Assembly: GCF_000350225.1 (NCBI RefSeq)
Contig: NW_005179029.1
Location: forward strand, 124,001-188,000
DNA length: 64,000 nucleotides
Direction: 5' to 3'
Source of the DNA: Chondrus crispus
Taxonomy: Eukaryota > Rhodophyta > Florideophyceae > Gigartinales > Gigartinaceae
Shown here: in pieces, positions 53,720 to 64,000 of the stretch
Numbering within the stretch: the stretch's first letter is position 1
How the letters are laid out: every line of letters begins with the position of its first letter
The notes under the pieces: model-generated
Seen by the model: only the letters and a program-made list of their open reading frames with translations
What the model was told of the DNA's origin: nothing
Database searches by the model: none
Program-made: the position numbers and the translations under genes

Positions 53720-56700
53720 TCATCGTCAATAGAATCAGCAGGTTATGGAACACGGAGGAGTCAGAAATTCGGAGCAGAAGGGGTCCGCAAGCAAGGAAAG
53801 TCGGAGCGAGAGGAGCAAGGCAAGAGAACGCGGAACGCCTTTACGAGAAGGGAACGACGAGCGACGCGTTTTAGGGAATTGAAGTGATACTGTGCCCCCG
53901 GACGAGGCATTGAATCTACCAGAACACACACCCCCGTCATCGACGTATGCACGTGAAACGACAATCGGGATCAGTGTCCCGTCCTCGGAGAGCAAGTTAA
54001 TCCAAAATAATTATTTTTTTGTTGCTGTCGCCCGCAGCCGACGGCACACACAGGGGACGTTCGCCGTCGAACTGCTAAGATTGAAGACCGAGCAAGACAC
54101 GTGCTTGTTTTGTACCACGTACTTTTACATGACCATCGTCCTCATCGAGGACTTACTTACCCACTGACCACAGTAACCCCCTACTTTTGTTTTTATTTTG
54201 GTCTATTTTGTTTTGTTTTGTTTTTTTCTTTCTGTGTGTTTTCGGTTGTCTCTTGACATGACGCAGGAAGAAAGAACCCGTACCGCGGACCAAGGCGAAT
54301 GATCCCTACAACACATATCGGTCAGTGACCCTCGGACGAGCGTACCCAGTCCCGTGCGAGCCGTCGATCGTAAGCAATTTAATACGGTTGCGTCTCGAGC
54401 CGAGGAAGAAGTGTATTCTACGAATGACTGAGCACGACGGACTGTGCCTAATTGAGTAATTGTCTGGTAGAAACCAGATGGCGGAAGGCAAGAGAACGCG
54501 GAACGCAGTTGAAAGGTGCAAGTGAAGGAAAAGCGTAAAGCTGTAGTCGTGTGTGTGTCGTGTTACCGTCCAGGGAAAGGAGGAACAGACTACAGTATTC
54601 CCTAAAGAATAGCGGGCTGTGTCAGGCTGACGAGCGGGTTACCCTCGAGTCGAGAGAGAAGGAGGGGAAAAGAGGCAGTTGATGTAGAGGCGCATGCGAG
54701 GGAGGCCGATCGAGAGGAAGTGAATGATGCGGGACGCGATAAGACCGCGAGTGAAATGTTGGAATTGTATTGGGGATGGTCCGCATCAGGAGGCTCTCGA
54801 GTTGGAAGTGATGTGGTGAACCGCGTCGCGGAGAAAGAGAGTAAGGACAGTCGCCGGAAACGAGACCCCTCGGAGTGAGGAGAAGGGAAATGAAATGACT
54901 TAAGCAATTTTGCCTGGGACCCCCGCCCATGAATGAAATGGCCTGCACGCCCATGCTGTGGAATGGAAAATTTACTGTAGTCTCAGGCTGAGGCAATTTA
55001 CCCTCTTGGATACGATCACACGCGGCCGCCGCGCGCACGTGATGTGACGCCTAGATCGACGATCCGCCCTCATGGGGCGTGATTTAATCAAAAGAAATTG
55101 GGGCTAGCTGCTGTTAAGCTGTCAAATGATCAGCACGAGTCGCAGACTGAACTCCGGCCATACGTCGAAAAATTAACTGCAATTAAGGAAAAAGCGCGCA
55201 CTTGTACGAAACGTTGTTGGCAACGCCCACCGCCGACCGCACAAATGCTCGAGGCTCGCCACCGGCGAAGTCGCGATCGATCGCACACGAGTGCACTTGC
55301 CAAGTTCGTTCGCAACGCCTAAACCCCGCTCGATGAGCGAAAAGATGGGTCCACACGGACCACTGCTGCCCTGACCCGCCGACATCACGTGCAAGTACAC
55401 GGCTACACAACGCGGCGGGAACCATCATCATTACGAAGGAGCTTTGTCGCTCCCGCATCGACGCCACACCACGAGTGACTTACTTACCTGCTTGCCGCCA
55501 TAACCCCCCATATCTTTCCTATGTTTCCGTTTTTGTCTTTGTTATTATTTTTTATGTTTGTTTTCTTTGACGCACAGAGCGCGAACCCCGCGTCGCCAAC
55601 GGCGACGAACAAGAGTGGCGACGCCAACCGATCGAGGCCCCAAGAACAATTCAGAGCGGCGAACCGACAATCACCATCAAGTAACCATGCGGTGTGTCAC
55701 ACCGAGAAGAAGAACGGGTTGTTCTGCTTTTCATTGCACAAGGGCGTTACGCCAAGAAGTTCCGTCGACGGGCCCGGAGGACAGTACTTTACAAGTGGAG
55801 GGCGAAGAGTCCGAAGGACCGAAGTTTATTCGGAAACCGAAGTCATGCTCGTAATGAGAATCCGCTCTCACGAAGCCGTTCTACTGATGGCTGCTCCGTT
55901 TTACTACCGACGGGAATTTCTAACAACATTTAGGGCCAACGGCCTGGAAAAAGGGCGAAATTGGGGAGTCGTCATCAAACATGAAGTCCTGACCAACTGA
56001 GTGTCACGAAGTTAAAAATTTCCGTGTACTAGATCGAGGGAGAACGTCCCGAAAATCACATCTAAGTGACTCGTACGGCGATTATGGGGGTCTCCCAGCA
56101 CGACACAAAGCGACCCCGTTGTCACTGATGACCTACCCCAAATCGGCGACCATTCACGTTCGCGAAAATCCCTGTTCATGACGGCAAGGTACAGAAAGAA
56201 AAGAAGAAAAAGAGAGGCGGGAGAAGGGATATGGCTTATTTGTGCATGAGGAGATCGAGGTACTCACGTCCTCCCTCCTCTTATACGGGAGCCCCGAAGG
56301 GTCGCCTCGCGGAGAACACTGCTATGGAGGATACATTTGCTCGACGAGCTACGTGACGACGATCAGTCTGTTGCTTGTGACCCTACCGTCGCCGAGTTCT
56401 CATTTTCGCCCATACCCCGAACGATCTACTGTGATGATCCCTCTCCATAGCCGTTTGCACTCTCATGCCTCCATTCTTTCAATTCCTTCCTACGTCCCTA
56501 TCTCGTTGTTTCTTTGTTTCTCTAATTTGCTTCGTTTGAGAAGAAACCGTGTTTAGGGGAGGTGATGTACCCCTGCGGGCTGCGCATCAAGAGGAATTTT
56601 TTTTTGAAGTCGCAAATATTCGTTTGCCCGAGACAATAGTTCGAAGGGAGGGGTGACACCCGCCAAACTCTGACGGGCGCCGGTGTCACCAACGGGCGGA

Positions 56701-58966
56701 CGCAGAAAATGCGATGAATACAATTATCCACGACGGGGACTCATGTAGTATACATCTTCAACCCGGCTCGCAGTTTTGGGGGGAGGAGTAACATGCTAAT
56801 GTACGGATCAACACAAATCGGGGTCGAACCTCGAGTATTTAACCGAGGGGACATCCGGAACATACGTCGTATGTACACACAGGGCTGAGGGACGGAAAGC
56901 GTCTCTCATTCCGCAGAGACGAGCAACCCCTATCGAGTTCGATGGGAAAGCAGATTTTTGTGGCAAGGGTGGTGAGCACACCTGGCAACGTGTGCAAGCG
57001 GAAAATTGGTTACGATCCCATCAGGGTTGCGCAGTTGAATGCTCGTGCCTTCCAAACGCAGTCTACTCTAGACACCACTTAATGATTCGGAAGAGCACTA
57101 CCGATATTGACAGTTGTCGGAGAGATTCCTTCATATGACGGACAGAACGCATACCGAGCATTATTTAGGATTTTGAAGGAGGAATTATATTGGTCCCCAC
57201 ATCCTGTCACAATGCTCGATGTCGTACGATGCGCGGCAAGACCCGGAGAGCGCACGAAGTTAAATGCACCGTCTCGTGACGGGGGCATAACCGGTGTTCG
57301 CCTACAGCTCGACAGTAGGCTGTACACAGACAACGGACTAAGGAGGGAAAATTCAGACAAGGTTTTAACGATGCGACCAGGATTAGATCCGAACTGTACA
57401 TTTGATGTGACTTCGGACGCCCACCTGAGTTAGAGAATGGTGGGAAAAGATCGGACGTGATGTGGGACACGGTAGGACGTTGGAGGCCGCAAACGCAAGG
57501 AGCACATAGGCAAGGGTCATCAAAAAAAGGACGCAATTTGCCCGTGCTGAAAATGGCGAGGAGGAGAGTATGAATTTAATTGAAGCTCAAAACAATTGCA
57601 ACGAAAGTCTTACGGCGCAGTAGGACAAGCAGGGCACCTCGCAAGCGCATGCTCGAGATGCCCGAGCGGTGTAAAATGAACACCGGATATCTCGACCAAT
57701 ATTCCCTTAGTTCGAGTCGACGTAATTGGATCTACGCCTCCGCCGCACAGCGCTCGTTGAGCACGCCCAAGGGATGGGATACCGAGGTATTGTCAATGCC
57801 ACACCGCTGAACAGGGGTTGTAGGTGAAAAGGTGGGTCTCGCTCTCATACTCTCTGAGGATATTTGGAGGCCTGATTGGGAAGGAGGCAAGGCCGCACCA
57901 TGGTTTCGGTAAAGAGAAGGTACTGAGGAAAAGAGGAAGGAAAGGGACGTGCACTGAGATTAAAGAGGAGGAAGAGGTCACACGAGGGCATGGTATCAAG
58001 AAAAAGGAGACGTCCGTCGTGCGCCAAGGATGGAAAAGAGTAGGGGAGGATAAGAGAAGGAAAATGAGACGCATGCATCATGGATGGGGACGCAACATGG
58101 AAGCACCAAACTTCCAGGGGTGGAACGCCCCTCTCCGAGGCTTGTTCAACGACTATTCCGCCTCGCAAAGAGCCGCTCGAGGATTGATCGGAGATATACT
58201 CTCAAGGGAGACGTGTCTTCGTGACTCAACTTCACGATGCCGGAACACCTGAGTTTTATTAGCCGAACAGGCGGATTGGTTAGGAGGCTCTCGAGGGACT
58301 AACCCCCCTTTTCGATGGTAGATCCAAACGGCAAACGGACTATCCGAACTCAAAAAGATGGAGGACCCCAACGATGCTCTAAATCACGCATGCAGCCTCG
58401 CGCGTCGCCTGTTGGCGAGCAATGCAGAAGAGAGGAGATTTGAGAATAGAAGGAGGAATAGCAATCCGGGCTAACCAGTCGTACGATTGAATGGCTTGCA
58501 GGCGGAAGTTTCCCGGTAACATGCCCGCGCCGTGGGGAAATTATTTGCGATGCCGACGGCGTCGCGGAGGCCGAGGTCACAGAACCACGGGGCGGCAGCG
58601 AATAAGAGGGGGTGCTGACGCATGGATTTATTGTGAATCTCCGCGAGTGAGGGATACCGACGAGGAGAAGGATAAGGTTGGGGCTAGGAAGGAAGATCGG
58701 ATCGGGGACAGTAGTCCCAGGGGGAAGTCGGGGAACAGAGGGAAGACAGCGGGAGACCCGAGGTTGGGAGAAGAAGCCCACACCGAGACGCTGGCGAATA
58801 ACATTCTCACAAGCACGACCCAGCGGGACCGGATGAGTTTCTTTCGTCTTGTCCTTGCCCATGCGGAAATCGTCGGCTGAGGGAAGACCGGAGCGGGGTA
58901 AAAGGGGAAAAGAAGTTGGAGATGAAGGAGTGAGCTCGCTGTGCAAGGACGCTCAGAAGAGAGATA
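53720..58966 (+). other. 5.2-kb non-recognised internal region of Ty3 #3
   Basis: Lies between the chromodomain and the 3' LTR. It contains two related T-rich blocks (54140-54260 and 55460-55580; both start with CTTACTTACC...ACCCC and end near GACGCA) and a repeated word GGCAAGAGAACGCGGAACGC at 53818 and 54485. 55521-56000 is an open frame with a hydrophobic start but no recognisable domain. 57840-58100 and 58630-58960 are purine-rich, the last bases (AGAAGAGAGATA) forming a polypurine tract before the 3' LTR. No env-type features (furin site, fusion peptide, second TM) are visible. Confidence 0.6.
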
Positions 58967-59982
58967 TGTAGTGCAATACGCACCTGAAAAGGGGGATGAA
59001 AAGAAGTGAAAAAGGAAAAATTGGATACTGTAGTCCGGGTTTTGGGGGACACACGTGTGCGACGAGGCGCACGATTATTTTAATTATTTAATTTATTTAC
59101 CAATTGGATCTGGAATCTAGAACCAGGAGCTACTGTACTCGCCCCGGCGGGGCTCTATATAACTTAGCCCTTTGACCGAACAAGTCAATAAACCAACCCG
59201 AGTTGCCAGAGTCTGATATCGCCTTGGTTGAAGTCCGTCTTTTACAAGACATTTCCTTTAACTACAGATTACTTTATCCTTTGCGCTCGGGGGTTCCCTT
59301 TTCTTTTTCCTTTATTTCCCTATCCTTTTCTATCTCTAATTCTACCTATTTTCCCTTATCTTGTGTTGGTGCCATCGCCCTCGGTTGCGACCGAAACTGT
59401 GTAGGTGTCTTTGCCATCGGGCGACACAGTTGACGTAGCGCTGCTACTGTGACCCATTTTCCGACGGAGACTGTTGCAACGACGTCTCCCTCGAAGGGCT
59501 TCGTCGCGTTACAAACCAGTGTTGGTGCCATCGGCCTCGGTTGCGACCGAAACAGTGTAGGTGTTTCGAGCAATCGGGCGGCACAGTTGACGTAGCGCTG
59601 CTACTTTCATTTCATCCCGTCGGGCTGCGTCGCGACGCTCCCGTCGAAGGCCTTGTCGCGTTACAAGGTGTCGAAGAAGCTCAACGAGCATATGCCTTAC
59701 AACCCAGTGGAACCGGGGTACCTAAGTACGCGCCCCACCCCACACTCGTCGAGCAGTTCTCTTCGCAAGTCTCTACCACATCGATCCCGGGCCGGGCTAT
59801 TTCTCTGTGCCCCCCGTACCAGGGATCTGAGCTACTACGAGTCGCAAGCTCGTTTGAACGGAGAAGGGAGAGTCGGACACTCCGTAGCGCTGTGCCATCG
59901 GCAGTTATTCTTTTTGCTGCTGTTGTTGTTTTTGCTGGACCATCGGACCGCGGTCTCTGCCTGACAGGCGCATTGCACTACA
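58967..59982 (+). repeat. 3' LTR of Ty3 #3, with internal duplication
   Basis: 1016 bp. The module GTGTTGGTGCCATCG...GTTACAA occurs twice in tandem (from about 59363 and 59519), accounting for the ~155 extra bases relative to the 5' LTR. Confidence 0.92.
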
Positions 59983-60146
59983 AGCCACCACTTTACTTTA
60001 GCGTGATATCGTTCGCAACCGCATCAAACCCTCAATTGTACGGTCGTCAGGACCAGTCTGGCCTTGAGGGAGCACTGGTAGTAAACTGCCGTTTCTAGAA
60101 ACATACTGCGCAAGGGTTCATTCAAGCGCTGCGCCTACGTCTCCCA

Positions 60147-63100
60147 ATGGAAACGAATGGTAAGAGAAGGGGCAGGCATGTGAAAAGTTCTGGTCGCCGG
60201 GTTCGAAGGAAGAAGCAGCCATTCTCCACAGAGCAACTCGCTAAATCCTTCAAAGAGCCAACAAGTAGCGAAAAAACATGTGAAGAAGATGGAAAACTTT
60301 CTCGTATCGAGAGACACCACAGCTTATTCTGTCGAGATGTAATTGTCAATTCCAATGCTCTCAGGGAGCTGGAAAATGCCAATGATTCCTCTATCTATGA
60401 GGGGACTGCAGAAGCGCCAGAAGAAGAACCTGTTGGGAGCGTGATGGAGGGTAACGGAGCCGATAAGGACCAATCATGTGTAATGATCAATGCTACATTA
60501 GCCAAAGATCAATTCAATGGCTTGAACCTGCAGGAAGGTGAGGAAGACGAAGAAAGCATCATTGATCTCATTGGGTCTGGTTTGAACATTCTGGATCCAC
60601 AGCTCAATTTGTCCCACGTATGTGTAGACGCACAGTCTTCCGAACTGATTCAAGAACTCCGCGACAATCTGCCTGATATTCCGTTGCGTCGATTCAAGAA
60701 ATTCCTCTGCTGGAGAGTTATGGGTGGACTTGTCATGGCTTGTGGTACGACGGCAATGAAAGTAGAACACTACGAGTCTTTAAGGCACTGGATTTCATGG
60801 AGCAAAGAAGACAAAGGAAAGAAGAGGGGGACGAGCAGTTACTCTCACTTGCAAAAGAATATTTTTCCGTTCATGAGGAAGTTTTCATTCCCGAAAACAA
60901 TTACTTGTTCATTTGACGTCAATGCTGCAAAGTCGGGAGCAGCGGCAGGCTCATGGGACTCTGAGCAGCGGCTTGTACCTGCGAGAAAACAGGTGAAAGT
61001 CGTTAAACTGAGTGAGTGGATTCGTCGGGATCTGTCGTCTGGGAGGCGGTTCATGCAACTTTGTACAGAAAGAGCCAAAGTTGAACCAAATTAGTTCATT
61101 CTTGACAGTATAGAGAACTGCCCAATAGTCAGAAACCGCGATGCTCATACCACTGCTTCCACTGTTTTCTTCAGTCGAAATCCAGTGGAGGATTCCAATC
61201 TCTGTCGGTCAGTTCCAGAAGGAACAACAGTCCATTTATCCATAAATCCGAGTGATGAGAGTGGTGTTGATGAAGTCAAAAATGTATTCACTGAGTCCGG
61301 GCTATCGGAATCTGAGTTCTCGCAGTCGACAGAATCGAACTTCGGGGCCGTGACGTGTTTTCGTGGATGTGTACAGAAAACTCAGTTGCAGTCCGGCAAT
61401 AGCAGAAGTGATATTGGATTCATTCCTGGTGATGTTTTGGTTGATATTACGATTAGAACGTCTCGAGCAGGATACACTTTCACACTGGTTAATAGGATAT
61501 TCCCATGGATGCAGACGAGTACGGATCCTGTATATTCATGATCTTTCGTAACGGAAAAAGAGAGCTGCAGGCCACATGCAACTTTATGTATCCCTCATCC
61601 TCCACATCAGCAATTGTTCATGAAAAGGGATATTCGCCAAGTCTCGGAAAACTTCAGAACGGTAACGACTACTTCGTGTACCGAGTTATGCTTTACTCGG
61701 ACGACTTTCAACCTTTGGCGGGCACAAAAGGTAGTGCCGGAGGGTTCTATATGCTCCGTCTAAATCTCCCTCTGTGAAACTGAGCAGGCGCAGGCTCTGT
61801 CCGCGTTTTGAGCCTTACGCACCTGGGGTATCATGCAACAATGTATTTCGCGTTTAGGTTCCAGACAAGTGGGCTCCGTGCGCGCTTCGCGCGCCAAGCC
61901 AAGTCCCTTCCTCCTCCGCTCCTCGTTCTGCACACGCTGTCGTTCCCCGCCCCGCTGCTCCCCCTCCCTCTGCGCTAACTCTCCCGTCTTCTCTCCGGTC
62001 TTTGTCGCCCCTTGCCCCCTCGTCCTGCCACACGTTACTCGCCCCTGCGCGTCGCGCCCGGTCCGCGCCGCCACCCTCTGCGCCGCCGCCCGCCTGTGTC
62101 GCCTTCCCCCCCGGCCGCGGTTCGGTCCCCGCAGCCCGCAAACATGGTCAGCGCCGCTGCCCTCCACGCCGCCGCTCGCTTCCGCCTAACACTGCTACCT
62201 GGCGGCGGCTCCCGGCACCCACCCGCCTGCGCGCGCCCTCCTGCACCGCCGGCTGCGACACCTGCCCGGCTCGCAGCGACCACTTTCCCCGTTCTTCGCA
62301 CCTCCGTGATGCGCGCGGCCCGCGCCGCCGCCCTCCGCGCCACCGCTCCCACCACTACCTCGACCGAACCTTCCCAAGCGCACCCGTTCACTACGTCCCC
62401 GCGCCGCAGGCACACCCCGCCCACCAGCCCGCAGAACGTCTCTGCCACGCCCGCGTCCGTCCGCCCCGCCACTGCCACCCACCACGCACGTCTCCCGCCA
62501 CATCTCGCCGCGCACGGCGCTCTTCGCCGCGTGCTGCCCGCTCATGTTGCGCAGAAGCTCCACGCAGCTCGCCACCACGCGCGCTTCGCCCGCCCGCCGG
62601 TCCAGCAGAGTCTCCGCCGCCGCTTGGAACCGCTTTGCGTGGAGCTGCATGCACACCACGTCCGCGATCTCGCGCGCACGCCCGTCCCACCCGCCGCACT
62701 CGCCCACCACGGCGTCAACGCCTGCCTCCACTGCTACCCGGCACACCACGTCCATCACCGTCTCTGAGCAACCCAGTTAGCGCCCGCTCGCCGTCGCGCC
62801 TCCCCCGCCCCCCAACACGCGCGCCCGGTTGAAGCCCGCTCGCCGTCCCGCCTCCCCCGCCCCCCGGCACGCGCGCCCGGAGGAAGAAGCGTGCACCACT
62901 CCAAGCCGGCGAGANNNNNNNNNNNNNNNNNNNNNNNNNNNNNNNNNNNNNNNNNNNNNNNNNNNNNNNNNNNNNNNNNNNNNNNNNNNNNNNNNNNNNN
63001 NNNNNNNNNNNNNNNNNNNNNNNNNNNNNNNNNNNNNNNNNNNNNNNNNNNNNNNNNNNNNNNNNNNNNNNNNNNNNNNNNNNNNNNNNNNNNNNNNNNN

Positions 63101-64000
63101 NNNNNNNNNNNNNNNNNNNNNNNNNNNNNNNNNNNNNNNNNNNNNNNNNNNNNNNNNNNNNNNNNNNNNNNNNNNNNNNNNNNNNNNNNNNNNNNNNNNN
63201 NNNNNNNNNNNNNNNNNNNNNNNNNNNNNNNNNNNNNNNNNNNNNNNNNNNNNNNNNNNNNNNNNNNNNNNNNNNNNNNNNNNNNNNNNNNNNNNNNNNN
63301 NNNNNNNNNNNNNNNNNNNNNNNNNNNNNNNNNNNNNNNNNNNNNNNNNNNNNNNNNNNNNNNNNNNNNNNNNNNNNNNNNNNNNNNNNNNNNNNNNNNN
63401 NNNNNNNNNNNNNNNNNNNNNNNNNNNNNNNNNNNNNNNNNNNNNNNNNNNNNNNNNNNNNNNNNNNNNNNNNNGGCCTGCCCTGCGGCCAGGCCCCGCC
63501 CGTGGCCGCCACTTGTCACGGTAGCGCCAATGGCAACGCGGGAGCGCAAGGACATACAGACAGACACACAGACAACGATTTTAGTAGTTGTAGACATTCT
63601 CAGGTGCACGACAGATGGAATAGAGATGAAAGACTTCTTTGGAAATGAAATCACTGCATTTGTAGATATTGTGGGATATATTGGAGACTATCCAGCAGTG
63701 ACACATACTCTCGACGTATTAGGTCAGAGCGCTGGAACTCCGTGCCATCTGTGCACGTTCAGAAAATATTCTGAGAAGGGAATTGGAGAGTCTGACTACG
63801 CATACACCAAGAATCACTCGCGAAACTCTGCCTTCTGCAGAGACCATGATCGAATGGAATTTATAAGGCATGATCTCGTGAGCAAAGAAGACTTCCAACA
63901 CGTACGATTGAAAAGCCGTTCACAAACTTGTGTGAGCGTCGATGCTGGAACTTCGATTGAAAGTCCAGAATATCTCCCACTTCACCATTTGTCTCGTGAA
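60147..64000 (+). pseudogene. CACTA/tnp2-like transposase, interrupted and running off the window
   Basis: Starts at ATG 60147 (METNGKRRGR). A basic N-terminus and acidic linker lead to SELIQELRDNLPDIPLRRFK and the region around KLSEWIRRDLSSGRRFMQLC. A TAG at 61092-61094, then a frame change near 61520, precede YRVMLYSDDFQPLAG and AGGFYMLRLNLP, which resemble the DDF...NPLG...YxxLxNLP block of tnp2 transposases. Two TGA codons (61775, 61781) follow, then SVRVLSLTHLGY. A GC-rich insert from about 61865 to 63560 interrupts. The frame resumes with LRCTTDGIEMKDFFGNEITA and GYIGDYPAVTHTLDV, then TPCHLCTF, matching the second Asp (D-x-P) and the Cys pair of that family. Family assignment is by motif resemblance. 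Confidence 0.6.
61865..63560. other. GC-rich insert with 560-N gap
   Basis: Very GC-rich, Cys/Arg/Pro/Ala frames in all directions. The minus frame 62195-62758 contains VVASCVELLRNMSGQ, reminiscent of an armadillo-type repeat, but too little to name. A 47-bp unit occurs twice at a 52-bp period (62782-62828, 62834-62880). Ns fill 62915-63474. It separates the two halves of the transposase. Confidence 0.6.

Larger units (their letters stand above)
45867..59982 (+). mobile_element. complete Ty3 chromodomain retrotransposon #3, 14.1 kb
   Basis: LTRs at 45867-46727 and 58967-59982, flanked on both sides by AGCCA (45862-45866 and 59983-59987), a 5-bp target duplication, so the insertion is whole. 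Inside, in + sense: primer-binding site, gag, protease, RT, RNase H, integrase, chromodomain, then about 5.2 kb with no recognised domain before the 3' LTR. Stops and frame changes in gag and pol and a mutated protease active site make it inactive. Chromodomain Ty3 elements (chromoviruses) direct integration to marked chromatin. Confidence 0.92.

Noticed and set aside
55521..56000. Possible envelope-type protein of Ty3 #3 with signal-peptide-like start
   Set aside because: The hydrophobic start comes from a T-rich DNA tract that is repeated at 54.2 kb without a coding frame; no second TM, no cysteine pattern, and other frames are equally open.
57107..57433. 108-residue plus frame in Ty3 #3
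   Set aside because: Begins without ATG (ACG/TTG-type start), no domain, and the antisense frame is equally open.
60147..64000. KDZ (Zisupton/Dileera) assignment for the transposase
   Set aside because: The DDF...NLP block and DYPA plus Cys pair fit tnp2/CACTA better; KDZ hallmarks were not seen.
1..64000. CRISPR arrays, operons, phage
   Set aside because: No regularly spaced repeats, and spliced nuclear genes show this is eukaryotic DNA.

Overview
The window is nuclear DNA of a eukaryote. Spliced genes with GT-AG introns (RPL34 and a mitochondrial carrier) rule out a prokaryote. A plastid-type FtsY fragment at the left edge suggests a plastid-bearing lineage. Compact, nearly intron-free genes packed against a sea of Ty3 and pogo/Tigger elements would fit a red alga such as a florideophyte. 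That lineage guess is inference, not proven by the sequence.

Layout. Bases 1-6650 are a host gene island: 3' end of FtsY (+), an unrecognised basic/Ser-rich protein (-), a bZIP factor (+), a two-exon YHM2-like mitochondrial carrier (+) and three-exon ribosomal protein eL34 (-). From about 8 kb onward nearly everything recognisable is mobile: a TIR element (8.07-8.93 kb); a pogo-like transposon (10.2-12.6 kb, -); Ty3 element #1 (13.09-18.81 kb, -) with its 5' LTR truncated against a Tigger-like fragment (18.8-19.7 kb, -); Ty3 element #2 (19.7-25.97 kb, -), with intact gag and RT/RNase H but no integrase; and another Tigger-like transposase (26.3-27.8 kb, -).

From 28.5 to 44.1 kb lies a block of decayed, divergently arranged genes unlike the host island: an unknown protein (+); a ParB-like domain followed by a 2OG-Fe(II)-oxygenase-like domain (-, split by an internally deleted pogo element); a beta-order DNA methyltransferase followed by a SET-like domain (+); and an unknown gene (-, with an assembly gap). 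A solo LTR with a CGTTC target duplication and a complete 14.1-kb chromodomain Ty3 element (#3, 45,867-59,982, target duplication AGCCA) follow. At the right edge (60.1-64 kb) is a decayed CACTA/tnp2-like transposase, interrupted by a GC-rich insert that contains a 560-base gap.

How it fits together. The most interesting reading, which is inference, is that the DNA-modification-type genes at 28-44 kb and the CACTA-like transposase at 60 kb are remains of one large DNA transposon with epigenetic cargo, later bombarded by Ty3 and pogo elements. A second window-wide pattern is a set of near-perfect palindromes and inverted repeats, at reading-frame breaks and around two of the three N gaps. These could be template-switch mutations or assembly artefacts.
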